From: Bipolaris cookei
Taxonomy: Eukaryota; Ascomycota; Dothideomycetes; Pleosporales; Pleosporaceae
Direction: 5' to 3'
NCBI GenBank assembly: GCA_002286855.1
Contig: NRSV01000009.1
Span: forward strand, 312,984 to 376,983
Length of the DNA: 64,000 nt
The notes below the pieces were generated by a model. It had not been told where the DNA came from. It did no database searches and saw only the letters and a program-made list of their open reading frames with translations. Made by a program: the position numbers and the translations under genes. This document shows positions 20,039 to 32,397 of the stretch, piece by piece. How positions within the stretch are numbered: position 1 is the first letter of the stretch; the number at the start of each line of letters is the position of its first letter.

Positions 20039-21665
20039 ATTTTTTTACAAGCATCGCTGCATAACACGGCGCATCTGGCGTTGGCGTTGAGGAGTCTAAA
20101 AGATGAACATTTATGTAATGGTATACTTGGGCGCTCCTGAACAAAGATGGAATGGTCCCGCCCAAGTGAAAAAGAAAAACATTTGTGTAGCAATCAACGC
20201 AAGCAATGCAAGAGCAAGGATGTCTGTAACCAAAGTGAAGCTGTAGGGTCGATGGGTGCAAGCACCTGGATAGACGCCTTGTATGATGAGCTCCGCCGCT
20301 TGATTATCTCTAATCACTTGATAATGGCACATCATCCCTGTAGAATTGTCATACAAATGAATTTCAACCGACGTAGTTGTTATAATAGTTGTTCGCTATG
20401 TTGCTGTTGTTGGCGTGGCCAACGGCGAAAGGCAATTAGCGAAAAGCATTACGCTGTCAATGTCACCGTTAGAGTACACCAGGTACCGCAGAACAAAACT
20501 ATATACAAGTACATCCCCATGCATACGTGGGTTGAGCTAGATAATAAAAGACACTAAAGTAAATCAAAAGAGTGTATGATATATTATCTGGCGAAGTGGA
20601 GAAGTCATAGCGCTAGTACTAATTAGGAAGTGAAATTGATGGCACGTGCTCGCTAGGGGAATAGTTGTATGATTTCCGTAATTGCCCTGGTACCATGGAT
20701 TTTTGTTCAATCTCGTCTCCTAGACTGCTTGTTCAGAAGTACCTCCATTAACCAAGCGATCTGCAAGGTCCTCCCCTCAATTGGAAGAGGGGGGCTTACA
20801 TGCTTCTAGATTCACTGATTCGCAGACACGGGGGCTCACGTTACCGAAGGATCGCTCGAATCCGGCTACCTTGATTGATTGATTTGAGCCGAAACGCTGC
20901 CACCGTGCACTCTCGCCTGGCCACCACCATTTCCACTGAACGCGTCTCTGCTCCACTTTGGGCGTGGAAGTGTTTGCAGTCGCGTTTAGCTGCGTCAAAT
21001 GCTGCACAGAGTTTTTCTTTTACCTGCATGTCGATCGCGTGCGTGTTCGTGCCTGCGCAAGGACTATGAACCGTATAGTGTAGTGAGCATGAAATGTCTG
21101 ATTTTTTGCTAGGTTCAATAGTTGTGTGCGTGTCAAATGCCCAGTAAGCGTGCTTCGTATGCTGTAATTGTGGAGTGACAAGTGGGATGGGGCTTCAGCG
21201 CAGAGGCAAACCAAATTGTAGAGGCATTCGAGAGGCAGTTGTACATACATCCATACATACGCATATATATACCTCTTTGATAAAGTTCCGTAGCAACCCA
21301 GTACTGCAAACGTACAGAAGATAATGTCAACCGCTCTGCCTTTGGCAAGATGATGCAGGAGGCATATTGCGAGGCTGGGGGCTGGTGCTGAACGTGGCCC
21401 GAGCTTTAGGTAGTCGCGACTTGCACGATTCTCCGCGTTACTGCTTAGTCTCGTCATTGAATGGCTTTTCTCCTCTCTTCATAACCGGCTTTTTTCTCTC
21501 TTTCCCACAGACTCCCTCGAGGCTACTGTTGCGTCTTCGACAGCCCCTTCTGCACCCGCCGTCACCACCCCCTCTCGGCTGTCACGTCTCCGACTAGTCA
21601 CGTCTATATTGCCCCCATATAGGCGTCGACACGCTGTCTCGCGTTCCAGGAGCTCAGCAGACGAC
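20039..21665. other. Intergenic region
   Basis: 1.63 kb between two plus-strand genes. No gene is supportable. The last 250 bp (from about 21410), pyrimidine-rich with TCTCTC runs, look like the promoter/5' UTR of the FHA gene. Confidence 0.4.
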
Positions 21666-23301
21666 ATGGACGCCTCGCCCAGCAAAGTGCTGGCACAGTC
21701 TCCCATGCAGTCGACTGAATTGCAGCCGGAGCGGGTGAGAAAGGCCACGCCGACTCTTCTTCCGGCCTTCGGCGAGGATGGGCCCTTCTCCTCATCACCC
21801 TTCCCACGCCCATCGCCCACCAAACGCAAGTTTGACCAGGACTCGCCAACCTTTCCCAAGCAGCTCAAGTACTACCCAACTCCACAGCCTACGTCGTCAA
21901 CCAACATTATTTCGTCGTCGCCCCGCCATGCCCGACCGGGCCTGGAACGCACCTTCTCTGCTCTCTCCGAGCGGATCCCTCTTGGTGCTGTGCCTACCGT
22001 AGACCTTCCAGTAGATGGCGAAATTCTGCGTATGGGCCGAAGCTCAAACACGTCCGACTACCAGCTCTCTACCAACCGCCTCATCTCGCGTGTCCACGTG
22101 CAGGCCGCCTACCACGCGCCAAGCACACTATACCCACAGGGCTACATCGAAGTCGAGTGCCTGGGTTGGAACGGAGCAAAGATTCACTGTAAGGGCCGCA
22201 TCTTTGAGCTGAGCAAGGGAGACACATACATGTCGGAGAACCCAGAGACGGCAATCATGTTGGATGTACAGGACACCCGTGTCATGATCGCTTGGCCATC
22301 TGTCCCCGCTCCTAAGCTGTCGTGGGAATCGGAAGAAGAGGGCATGCCCACCCCCACCCGTCGTCGTGCCCCCGAAAACTTCAACTCCAGCCCTCCTCTA
22401 GCTCCGCGTTCGCCTGTATCGCAGAGCCCTATCCGCCGCCCCAACTTTGCCGCCATTGGCACCAACAGCCAGCCCGGACAGGTTCAGGTATTTGAGGATG
22501 TTGATGCCGGCCAACGTAGCCCTAGTATCGACACTCCTAATTCTGCGGACCAAACTTTTATCCGGCCTTCTCTTCCAAATCCAAAGGCTGGGCGTGATGC
22601 AGACACTGCTGTCGACCCCAAAGCGAGTGTCAATTACGCTGCTGATGAGTTCTCGGATAACGACGAAGAGAATGATCCTGTTGTACATTCTTTCGGTCCG
22701 TTTGGCCAGAACCTCATTAGCGGCCTCGAGTCGTTTAACGCAGTCACGCCTTTACAACACAATAACCCACGGGTGCGCGCACCATTGATATCCCCTTCTC
22801 CAAAACGTCGCTGCGCAGAGCCCATCTGCTACAAGGAGTCGCCCATCAGGAACCACGTCATCAATCAGCTGGCATTCTCTCGTATTCATTCTCAGCCTTT
22901 GTCTGCCATTCACAGCAACCTTCCGGCCGAGTTGAAGGCTTGCATTACAAAGAGCACTGAAGAAAAAGACACGGAGGGTGGTGTAGTAACACCTCTACCT
23001 CAGCTAACGGCACAAGATCTTAAGAAGATCTTGGATGATACCCCCTGCGTCGGTGAAATTCCTCGCGCTGGAAAGGACGCTGCCGGTCAGCCCCTCGAAA
23101 ACGAATTCTACTATGTTCCCGAGATGGATACCAATCAGATGAGGCGAGAGACTATTACCGCCGGTACTCGTAGCACTGGTCTTCGATCCGTCAGAAAAAC
23201 ACATAAGGTATGGACTAGTCCCACACGCGTGTTTGGATGCTATGATTGAATAAGTAGCTAACCACTCATAGCAATACTACTGGAAAAAGCCTCGCGCATA
23301 A
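21666..23301 (+). CDS. FHA-domain protein, Tos4/Plm2-like
   Basis: Exons: 21666-23207 and 23272-23301, giving 523 aa. The last exon encodes only QYYWKKPRA and a stop, and its tyrosine/tryptophan ending is typical of this family. The 64-bp intron has a GTATGG donor and a GCTAAC branch. An FHA domain lies at about 108-190: ILRMGRSSNTSDYQLS with GRSS, then LISRVHVQA with SRVH, then GYIEVECLGWNGAKI. It binds phosphothreonine. The rest is disordered and Ser/Pro-rich with many SP sites. Yeast Tos4 and Plm2 are G1/S-induced chromatin and checkpoint factors; this is the likely counterpart. ATG 21666 is the first ATG in frame. Confidence 0.82.
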
Positions 23302-24697
23302 GGTGCTCAATATTATGACCGCTTGTTTCTCAATATTTTATGATGTAGTCGCCAGTCATCTATCCCCACTTCTTGTGCTTTTGTGGCGCCGATCCCGGTC
23401 ATCATCATGTAAACCCGAATGTTCCGGGGAGACAAAATGGACACCACATGCGCACCTACGCTGCCCATACATTTTTAAACTTCACACTTGTTTTAGTAAA
23501 CTGCATAGCGAGGCGTTACGATACCATTTTACCCGCTTTCCCGTTGTATATTGGAGTCTTGAGTTATTTCCCCACCCCCGTTTCTTGTTTACATGCATCG
23601 TCCTCTCCACAATCATACGATCATGTTGATTATTTCTTGGTGGTATCACGGCGGATTAAATTAGGTGTTAGACACCAGTATACCTTTTTTCTTTTCCATA
23701 TCTACTACTTGTTCTCATCCTCGCGATTGGTCAGGAGCTCTTTGGTGTGGATTTTATCTCTCATGACAGATTGGAATGTGCATCTGCCAATACACGACTA
23801 CACAAGCTACGATAGGTATGCTTAGAATGAGGGGTAAATCCGCGTTTTTTTGATGGTTTAGTGTTCTGTTTTGCTTTTTTCTCTTTGCTCTCTCAAAGCA
23901 GCAAGGCCGTGCCTTTTCTGAGGTTTTCTTCATCCTTTTGCATGAGTACTTTTACTTTTCGCTCTTCTCTGTTTGGATGCGTAAGAGTTTTTGCCCATGT
24001 CGTTTAGTACAGTACGCGCAGGTTGTCAGTTTGAAAAAAAATGGATAGTTTTACCAGCCTTACTATGTTTGCCCAAGTTCGTGTCTCGTTTGCGTAGCCT
24101 AATTGTGCGAACATAAAATCAATTTTGTTGTGATTATCACCCCTCTCCCGACTCTTTTCATCTCATGTTCATCGGCCAACCTCTTCATAGCCAGACTATC
24201 GCTAGTACTCAACTCCTCGTTGGTCCTCTCTTAGCCCTTCTACAACATTGGTCATGACTGCACAGCAAGAAAATTGATAATATCCGTCACATTGTACTTG
24301 CCTGCAAATATTACACACTTCCAACGTCAGGTTTTGTAGAATTTCAATTAATGATGTAATCAGTGAACGAGCATGACATGTCGTCACGTGATATTAATAG
24401 CATCCGGCCAAACGATACACTTGCGCGATCACAACGTTGAGTAGGTTCTTTGAAAATATTGAGGGACAGAAGATTTGAAGCTGGTGGGTGTTTGAATTTG
24501 ATCGATTTCACTCTACATGCCCAGTTCCCTTCGTCCAGTCTCAAATCCGAGATAAGACCAGCACGCAGCCACAGAGGGTGGTAAGTGCCGCGAAAGTAGT
24601 AGTGACCTTGCCCTCATATCCATCGCATGCAATCGTTGCTATTCGTTTCCACCGTGTCCGATACTCTCTTCGCCAGACGCCAATATAAGCGAATCGT
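23302..24697. other. Convergent 3' intergenic region
   Basis: 1.4 kb between the 3' ends of the FHA gene and ubiquitin-L40. T-rich with many short runs. It contains one CACGTG at about 24385. No gene seen. Confidence 0.45.
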
Positions 24698-25309
24698 CTA
24701 TTTGAGCTTCTTCTTGGGGCGGAGCTGGTTAGTGTGACCGCACTTCTTCTTGCGCTGTTGGTCGTTAGCCGAGTTGTCACACGTCAAATATGAAACCCTC
24801 AAGAGGATGAGACAACGTACGCAGTTGACAGCCCTCGGTGGTAGACGTGCGTAACACTTGCGGCAGATCATCTTGTCGCAGTTGTACTTGGAGGCAAGGG
24901 CCTTGAGCGAGGGCTCAATGATACCACCACGGAGACGGAGGACCAAGTGGAGTGTTGACTCCTTCTGAATGTTGTAGTCGGCAAGGGTGCGGCCATCCTC
25001 AAGTTGCTTTCCGGCGAAGATCAGGCGCTGCTGGTCCGGGGGAATGCCCTCCTTATCCTGGATCTTGGCCTTGACATTGTCTATCCATTCTTGTCAGCCC
25101 GAGTTCCCTTCCGAGCTCACGTCTCTGCGAGCGTTGCATGTGATGCGTTGCGCTGCGGTCGTCTTGTCGATCGAGGACATGCGTACCGATGGTGTCAGAG
25201 GACTCCACCTCGAGGGTAATTGTCTTGCCCGTCACTATAGAGATATTAGTATAATCCCAGTAATTATAGAGCGATAATGCGACGTACGGGTCTTCACGAA
25301 GATCTGCAT
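24698..25309 (-). CDS. RPL40: Ubiquitin - ribosomal protein L40 fusion
   Basis: Exons: 25309-25288 (22 nt), 25234-25187 (48 nt), 25080-24821 and 24754-24698, giving exactly 128 aa, the invariant family length. Introns are 53, 106 and 66 bp. Ubiquitin (1-76) begins [20 protein letters not shown] and ends in LRLRGG. L40 follows directly as IIEPSLKALASKYNCDKMIC with the four-cysteine zinc-binding set (CDKMICRKCYARLPPRAVNC, then KKKCGHTNQLRPKKKLK). The polyprotein is cleaved after Gly76 to free ubiquitin and the 60S protein. Two tiny first exons mean that simple frame-based gene calls would miss the N-terminus. Confidence 0.97.
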
Positions 25310-25693
25310 GTTTGTGGTGTTGCTGGATCTTGGTGTCGAAGTTCGTCGATTGAGCGAGGCGAAGTGGAAGACGAATTGGCAGTGTGGGCGTCCGAGCGTT
25401 GGGATCTAACGTCTAAGAGACTAGCGCTCAGGCTTGCACCTCACGTGTGTTCTCTTTCATCGTACACCAAGAGAAACACCAACACCTGGAATTATCTGCA
25501 TCTCTAGTTTGAGCTGGTCATTTGTAACAAAACTCTCATCAATATCAGCTGCACTTGTTGTGCCTCGTTGCATTGATGTCATGGACATGTCAATTCACAT
25601 TACGTCTCATTGCAAACGCAACCTGTCAGTAGGGGTAAGTAACACCTAGGGCAGAATATTTGAGGGTTTGATTAGAATACTGCATGACTCATC
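25310..25693. promoter_or_regulatory. Promoter region of ubiquitin-L40
   Basis: 384 bp upstream of ubiquitin-L40 and downstream of RRN7. It includes CACGTG around 25443. No gene seen. Confidence 0.4.
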
Positions 25694-27307
25694 TCAATTC
25701 TGCTGACTATTTTTCTCCTGTGCCCTTCTCCACTGCTCCACCCTCGCCTCCGTGAATCTTACTGCCAGCAATAGCATATCCATCGGCAATCCCGCTAGTC
25801 TTCCAATCTTCTCGTAAAACACCCTTGCCGCTTCAGGGAGATCTTCTTGTGTCTTCCATATCGGATAAGCTTGTCCAGCCCTCAAAATCTGCCCGCTTTC
25901 ATCTTCCGTATTTGGCACTGTCGCCACCATACTATGGACTGACTTGACAAAACCTAATTCTTGTTGCAGGGATAGCTTGGGATAGGAGCTCTTTGTCGGG
26001 TGCTTAGCCTCATTTTCTATGGGAAACATGTCAAAAAGTGCGTCCCGGAAATAGTCTGTACGCTTTGTGCGTTGAATTGCTGCATCGTCCAGAAATGCAT
26101 CTGCATAGAAGTCGAGATACCGGTCAATATCTTCAGATCCCATAGAGAGTATGTCTTCGTTTTGTAGCTTCGCCATCTCTTCGGTCGTGAAGCGTCCAGC
26201 ATCTTTGTCTTTGTTGTCAACACCGCTCATCTCTTTGCACCACACATCCCAGTTCATCACTGCCACAGTCTTTCCCGCCAAAAACTTCCAGTAACGCTTG
26301 TCTAAACTGAAGGGACATAACAGCTTAGTGCATACGATAAGGCAGCTAGCTAGCTGCGCTTCGGCAATGTATCGTATACCCATTCGTTTCTTGTCCTCGT
26401 AGTGTGGCGCGAAATCATAGCTTAGTAATTCTGCTAGACGCCTCGCTGCACTGTATAGTTCCAATGGTAAAGCGAGCTCTTTGAGGTAGCGAAATAGGAG
26501 TAAAGGAACGTTCAGAGGCGGCCATATGATACCGTGATCTGCACCATAACTTATTTGCAGATCTGTCAGCAGTCTGTAGAACCGTGTGTAGGTGAATGGT
26601 GCACTTGGATCAAGGACTGCGCGATACGCAGGTAGTAGCCGGTCTCTCAGAGGAAGTGGCACCAACTTGACGGCCCTCAAATATGGCAACTTATTATCCG
26701 TGACCCATGCGTGAATATTACCCGGCGTGACGGGTAACCTCAATGTTTTGATACCAAGATAGCACAGTAAGAGACAGTCGTTGAGATTCGGAGCAGTAGA
26801 TAGCATTTTGCCTCGTTTTCTCTTTACGCCATGGACATGGCCTTTCTCAATATCTGTGAGATCATCTTCGCCCTCTAGAGTGCTGAAGGTTTGTGATTGG
26901 GACTGTGGATCTGAATTTGGATCTTCGTTGGAGGCGATTCTGTTTTCGAGTTGAGCGATACGTAATGCCCAAAGGTCGTAGACCACCGTTTCGAGTTCGG
27001 CAGGCAGTCCTTTGTTTTGCACCAGGAACCATATTTGGTGGCGCAATATGAGCTGCAGACATTTCAAGTAAAGATCAAAAGCTTGTGTGCCCTTGGAGAT
27101 CTTCTTAATTGTCCTGTCATCTTCTTCTACCGCTCTCTTTTTGCGTGTGACTGTCCGGGAGGCTGTTCTATAGTCGTCATCGTCTGCCCCGTGCACTACA
27201 CCGGCTTGCTGATGTCCGTTCTGGCAGTAAAGATGCGCATCCTCGCCTTCCTCGTAGCGTCTTGACCGGCAGTTGTCGATACCACACACGGGACCTTTTA
27301 TTGCCAT
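25694..27307 (-). CDS. RRN7: RNA polymerase I core-factor subunit Rrn7 (TAF1B family)
   Basis: A single exon gives 537 aa from ATG 27307. The N-terminal zinc ribbon reads CGIDNC (Cys8, Cys13) then YCQNGH (Cys28, His31). The B-reader/linker region follows, then two cyclin-like folds in about 80-400, as in TFIIB-related factors: KGTQAFDLYLKCLQLILRHQ and NDCLLLCYLGIKTLRLPVTP, with NKLPYLRAVKLVPLPLRDRL in the first fold. Rrn7/TAF1B is part of the core factor that recruits Pol I to rDNA promoters. No intron is visible. The protein is close to the length of yeast Rrn7 (about 514). Confidence 0.9.
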   Translation of the reverse strand: MAIKGPVCGIDNCRSRRYEEGEDAHLYCQNGHQQAGVVHGADDDDYRTASRTVTRKKRAVEEDDRTIKKISKGTQAFDLYLKCLQLILRHQIWFLVQNKGLPAELETVVYDLWALRIAQLENRIASNEDPNSDPQSQSQTFSTLEGEDDLTDIEKGHVHGVKRKRGKMLSTAPNLNDCLLLCYLGIKTLRLPVTPGNIHAWVTDNKLPYLRAVKLVPLPLRDRLLPAYRAVLDPSAPFTYTRFYRLLTDLQISYGADHGIIWPPLNVPLLLFRYLKELALPLELYSAARRLAELLSYDFAPHYEDKKRMGIRYIAEAQLASCLIVCTKLLCPFSLDKRYWKFLAGKTVAVMNWDVWCKEMSGVDNKDKDAGRFTTEEMAKLQNEDILSMGSEDIDRYLDFYADAFLDDAAIQRTKRTDYFRDALFDMFPIENEAKHPTKSSYPKLSLQQELGFVKSVHSMVATVPNTEDESGQILRAGQAYPIWKTQEDLPEAARVFYEKIGRLAGLPMDMLLLAVRFTEARVEQWRRAQEKNSQQN

Positions 27308-27874
27308 AGGGTAAGGTAGTTTGTCTGTCTCGGGCTAATCGATTTGACTAACGCCGATGCACTAGGCGTTGTTGACAATAGGCAAGATGTGCTACCTAGC
27401 CAACAATACTGCTATACATGCAGCCTAGCTCGAGTTGATATGTGATGGTTAGTGTTAGCACGGACAACATATGTTTAAAGTTGCACGTTGTTGTGAGTGG
27501 CAACTTCGAGAAAGTACGTAGAAGATCGCTGTTGATTAGCGCGAAAACGAAAATTCCCTTCCTAGCCAATGAGGGGCTCGACATTTGCCATAACAGCATC
27601 ACCTTTTATTCATTTCCATAAGCGTAAGTGATATTTAGAGACAGGGAAATGATTCATGATACGTTTCCCATACATGGCAATTCAAAGAAACCAAATCCGT
27701 CCGAAGAACGTCCAGCACCGGTCGCCCAGCGCAAATCGCAGAGGAGAATGCTTCGTTTGCCACAAGGGTGCAACTTTGCACAATGCATGCAAAGAGTGTT
27801 GCAGCCCTATCTGTAAGCTGTTCGCATCCTGCGCCTCGCATCCTGCCAAACAGTCTACAAAACCAACCGATCAT
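27308..27874. other. Intergenic region, RRN7 promoter / eIF5A 3' side
   Basis: 567 bp with no supportable gene. A short coding-like string (about 27656-27860) is not conserved. Confidence 0.4.
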
Positions 27875-28599
27875 TTATTTGGGAGCCTCCTTGGCGTCAA
27901 TGGCAGCCTCCTCACCCATGGCAGTAAGGACAATGACGTCTAGTAATTGGTCAGTACAGAGTCTGGGTATACGCTTCCCATGGGTAACTCACTAGTGTCC
28001 TTGCCCTCCTCAGTGAACAGCTTGTTGATCTTGTCGCCAACCTCACCATCGGGAATCTTGACGTCGTCCTTGGTAGCACCGTCGTCGGTCATGAGAGAAA
28101 GGAAACCGTCGTCAGTAACGTCGAGCTGTGTGCGTTATTAGGCGAGAGATAGTCGCAAGACGTGCGGGGCTACTTACGAGCTGGTACTCGCGACGCGTAA
28201 CGTTGGGGACGTCCATGTTGTGAGTGGAAGGGCACAGTTCTTCAAGCTTCTTGCCAGTGAAGAGGTCAATGGCGACCAGGTGAACCTTTGCGTGACCGTG
28301 CTTTCCCGTCTTGGAGGTGCTCATGTCGACGATCTTGCAGGGGCGGTTCTTGATGCAGACGAAACCGTTCTTCCTCAAAGCAGAGCACTGCATGGGGTAC
28401 GTCTTGGAGGCACCGGCATCGGCGCTGTCGAAGGTGTGCTCATGCTGTAGCAGGCCATTAGTATGCGAGAGGGAGTGGCAGCGCACGAGGGTGAGTCGGC
28501 CAGGCGCAAGCGGCGACGATGCTGGGCAAGGTGGGGTAAAGAGAGCACATGCGGGGTTGAAGTCTGAAGAAAACGTACCTGCGCGTCGTTGTCGGCCAT
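27875..28599 (-). CDS. TIF51A: Translation factor eIF5A (hypusine-containing)
   Basis: Exons: 28599-28579 (21 nt), 28444-28178, 28125-27993 and 27939-27875, giving 161 aa. Introns are 134, 52 and 53 bp. The first exon encodes only MADNDAQ. The hypusination loop is STSKTGKHGHAK with the modified lysine at Lys55. CPSTHNMDVPNVTRREYQLL and DVTDDGFLSLM are family signatures. The C-terminus ends TAMGEEAAIDAKEAPK. The factor promotes peptide bond formation at polyproline and other stalling sites and helps termination. It is divergent from VPS52, with about 0.9 kb between starts. Confidence 0.97.
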
Positions 28600-29516
28600 G
28601 GTGATGAATGAGAGTTGAAAGCGACGGGTGAGGAAGAAGGAAGAGGCTCAAGTCGGACTGCTGGGCGAAAAGCAGTAGGAGTGGGCGGCGGTACTTTAAT
28701 GGGGATGGGAGAGAGAAGCCAGCCAACGTTTGTGTGCATTTTTGATTTTGGACAGACGCTAACGCCACGCACAGACCAGTGGCCGAGATGCCAGCCTTGT
28801 CGGGAGGGGCGCGTGGGAGGCTTTCCTTTTCGCCGTAGAACCGTCGTATTATTCATGCTATATCTAGTATACCGCTTGTGTTTTAGTACTAGCATAGCTT
28901 ACCTGGATATGTATGTATGTGGGCAACCCAGAGAAGCGCGCCTGTTAATAAGTAGTATTATGGGTGTGCCTTGTTGGTACACATGTAACCCCCCATCTTT
29001 GATACTTTTCTTCCCTCTAATAATAGACAATTCCTCTTCTCTTAGCGACCTCCGATACTTGTTCAGACCCTCATTTTTCTATAGCGTCTTCGGCATACCC
29101 ACATAGCAAGTGGGGTGGACGTCAATTCTACTGCATGAGTGTGCTCTGTCGAGTACTACTTACACTCCCAGTGTTCTAACAAGAGAGTCAATCTGCTTCC
29201 ATCCTATAATTGTACCTCGCCAGCAAAGAGATCCAGGCGGCTGACGACGACGTATGGTAACAGCGACGTTGTTAATTTTCTTATTCCCATAGTTGTTCTT
29301 GCTCTAGACACTACGTGCAGGCACTCTTGACACTATACCGTCTCAGTTGTCAGGGGGGCGTGTGCCAGAATAAGAGACGGAAGCTCTAGTAGCGCCAAGC
29401 CCCGACTACTCCCACGACTACCATACTACATCTACCACCACCATCACCTGTTCGTGTCGGATTGAATTCTTTAGTACGTCCGCTGCTGTTGCATTGCTTC
29501 TACTTGCCACATCGCC
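28600..29516. promoter_or_regulatory. Divergent promoter region eIF5A / VPS52
   Basis: 917 bp with no gene. The stretch next to eIF5A (28600-28850) is GC-richer and looks like its 5' UTR and promoter. A CCACCACCATCACC run precedes VPS52. Confidence 0.4.
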
Positions 29517-31602
29517 ATGTGGGGCTTGGATAGGCTCTCTCAGTACTCGACACCCACTGGCACGCCGCCTCCACGTCGCGACTCCCGTTCACCAGCTCCC
29601 CGAAGGGGCTATCCAGTCTCGGCTCAGCCCGTGAGGCCTGGCCTAAATCCCCGCTCCTCCTCGCTGACACAGCTCGTATCTCCTAATACCTCCACCGCAA
29701 GCCTGCCGCTATCTGAGCGCCTGCCTAATGGCGGACTACGCAGGCGACAGACAGGCGGCGCGCCTCCAAATGTCCCCGATCCTATACACGTACTCGAGGC
29801 TATAATGGGAGGGCCACCGCGCAATGGGCCGGTAACAAACGGACATGGTGTCGGTGATGTGCTCGGGAAGCCGGAGCAGTTGGACGAGCATGTTGATTTC
29901 CAGGGCCTGAGCCTGCAAGACTTCGTCGCTGACAAGCCTGCTGAGCGACAGCCGCCTACTTCTGTACATACATATAGCGCACAGTCAGTTGAAGAATGTA
30001 TGTGCTGTTGTTCTGCATCGCGGGTCCTTGCTCATTGTACCTCCAGATGACAAGGACAAAGACACGTTTGAGGACCTACACAAGTCCATATTGGCATGCG
30101 ATGAAGTGCTCAAGTCGGTCGAAGCCAACCTTACAAACTTCCAGTCTGATCTCGAGGCCGTGTCTGCAGAGATAGAGTCTCTCCAGAATCGATCGATTGC
30201 GCTAAATACAAAGCTGGAAAATCGCAAGGTGGTTGAGAAGCTGCTAGGGCCCGCTGTAGAAGACATCAGCATCTCCCCAGCTGTTGTGCGCAAAATTGCT
30301 GAAGGACCCGTTGACGAAGGCTTTGTGCGTGCCCTTGCAGAAGTCGAGAAACGCTCCAAGACGATCCGTGACAAAGCCCAAGAGAATCCAGACTTGATGG
30401 CTGTCAAGGACGTCAAACCTTTGCTAGACGACCTCATCCATCGCGCCGTCGAGCGAGTACGAGACTACATAGTGGCGCAGATCAAGGCTATCCGCTCCCC
30501 GTCTATTAATGCACAAGTCATCCAGCAGCAGGCATTCTTGAAATTTAAAGACCTATACGCCTTTCTTACAAGACACCACGCAGAGCTTGCGCAGCAGATT
30601 GCCCAAGCATACATCCACACAATGCGCTGGTATTATCTCAATCATTTCACACGCTACAGAACAGCACTGGAGAAGATCAAAGTACATGCCATGGACAGAT
30701 ACGACATCCTGGGCGAAGACCCAAGCGCTAGAAGAAGCGGTACGCTGCTCGGCCAGTCGCGGAACGCACCCACATCCTACGACGCCTTTTCACTTGGACG
30801 ACGACGAGACGCGTTGAAAAGCTCCTCGGCCAATGCTCTACCAGCAAACGTCGCTGAAGACGAAAAGTCCCCTCACTACCTCGAAGTGCCCTTCCGCAGC
30901 TTCAACCTTGCCCTAATCGACAATGCCTGCTTCGAGTACACCTTTGTCTCCACATACTTTGCACCTGCACAAAACTTCCACGCCATCTCGAGGACTTTCA
31001 ATTCTATCTTCGATCCTACGCTGGCAGTGGGACAAGCAGTCACAAAATCACTTGTGGAATCAACTACCGATACACTCGGTATCCTCCTCTGCGTGCGCCT
31101 CAACCAGCACTTTGCCTTTGAGCTACAGCGGAGAAAAGTGCCGACTGTTGAGGGCTACATCAACGCAACAAACATGTTGCTATGGCCGCGTTTCCAGCAG
31201 GTCCTGGACATGCACTGCACTTCGCTCCAGAAAATCACCACCTCGCTTCCCGGTCGACCCTCCACAGGCGCAGCTCTGCTATCTTCCGGCTCCTCCAGTG
31301 CGGCCTCTACGGCGCCGACGCCCCTTACACAAAAGTTTGGAAACCTACTGCAAGGTATACTAGCGCTCTCATCAGAGGCAGGTGATGACGAGCCAGTCAG
31401 TGTGTCCGTGGGACGATTAAGGAGCGAATACGAGGCCTACCTCACTAAGTTAAGCAAAGGGATAAGCGATGCTAGGAAAAAAGACAGGTTTCTCTGCAAC
31501 AACTATAGCTTGGTGTGTACGATACTTGCGGATGTAGAGGGCAAGCTTGGGGAGGAGACGAGGGAGCGGTTTGAGAAGCTTAGGGATTCTTTTGACAAGT
31601 GA
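29517..31602 (+). CDS. VPS52: GARP/EARP tethering complex subunit Vps52
   Basis: Exons: 29517-29997 and 30047-31602, giving 678 aa. The 49-bp intron has a GTATGT donor. The first 155 residues are Pro/Ser-rich and disordered. The Vps52 core starts at EDLHKSILACDEVLKSVEAN and continues with LQNRSIALNTKLENRKVVEK, GPAVEDISISPAVVRKIAEG and IRSPSINAQVIQQQAFLKFK, all characteristic coiled-coil segments of Vps52. The complex tethers endosome-derived vesicles at the trans-Golgi. A C-terminal helical bundle with a Ser/Ala-rich insert (about 585-615) completes it. Confidence 0.93.
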
Positions 31603-31821
31603 ATCCAATCATGCAATGGATGATATAAACACCATTATCTCAAGTCGCACAGCGCGGACAGAAGCAGTGACGTGTCGTGATTTGGTACAAGTCTATTGGT
31701 GATATCTTGGTCTCTACTTGGTTTTTCTAGGCTGCTGTCCACATAATAGCGTGACAATGCGTCCTCGCTCTGTACCCATTCCAATCATCCTGCCCTGTTT
31801 TTATTTTGTTTTCTTGTCAAA

Positions 31822-32397
31822 CTAAGCCCTTAACGGTGCCCAGTCCTTGAGCGACTGCTCTGACATGAAACCACCAATATAGGTCGTCTTGCCCAAAGTA
31901 AAACCCTTGCTCCTCAGCAGCATGTACATGGCGTTGAGATGGAAGAAGCTGTTGGGAATGACAAAGTCGTTTGTGAAGCTCGTCAGAGTGCTCATGTGTA
32001 GTGTCTTGGGGCCGATTTCGACGTCGAGGCCCTTGTCGGCGCTCTCGTTGTACGCCTTTGCGTCAACGGCATCAAGGACGGCGAGGAGCTGCTTGAAGAA
32101 GCTGATGATATCGTCGAACGAGGAAAATGCGGAAGGGTCCAAGTTTGGTGCTGTAGCGGACTCGGCAAGCTTGAGGCCCTTGATTCCCACGAGTTGGAAC
32201 TTGGAGAGGATAATGGGCTGGAGGCGGAAAGGCAGCATGTCGCCGAATTGGGCATCAAGCACCTCACTCTCGGATGACAGGTTGGCGTTTTCCTTTGACA
32301 GCTCCTCTTTGGCGGCGGTGAGGAAGCTAATGGCGCTCTTGGAGATACCACGCATCACTGGGACGGTGGCATCGTAGAAAGTGAGGGAAGCAGACAT
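31822..32397 (-). CDS. DUF1993 (DinB-like) small protein
   Basis: A single exon of 191 aa. MSASLTFYDATVPVMRGISK and a helix ending in SFLTAAKEELSK begin the domain. DMLPFRLQPIILSKFQ and a final SFFHLNAMYMLLRSKGFTLG complete it. These are the usual DUF1993 motifs of a four-helix DinB/YfiT-like fold, often seen in stress-related or metal-binding proteins. No histidine triad is obvious. The function is unknown. It shares a 625-bp promoter region with the hydroxylase gene at 33023. Confidence 0.85.
   Translation of the reverse strand: MSASLTFYDATVPVMRGISKSAISFLTAAKEELSKENANLSSESEVLDAQFGDMLPFRLQPIILSKFQLVGIKGLKLAESATAPNLDPSAFSSFDDIISFFKQLLAVLDAVDAKAYNESADKGLDVEIGPKTLHMSTLTSFTNDFVIPNSFFHLNAMYMLLRSKGFTLGKTTYIGGFMSEQSLKDWAPLRA

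Noticed and set aside
20147..20557. 136-codon plus-strand frame in the intergenic region
   Set aside because: Composition is not coding-like and no domain is visible.
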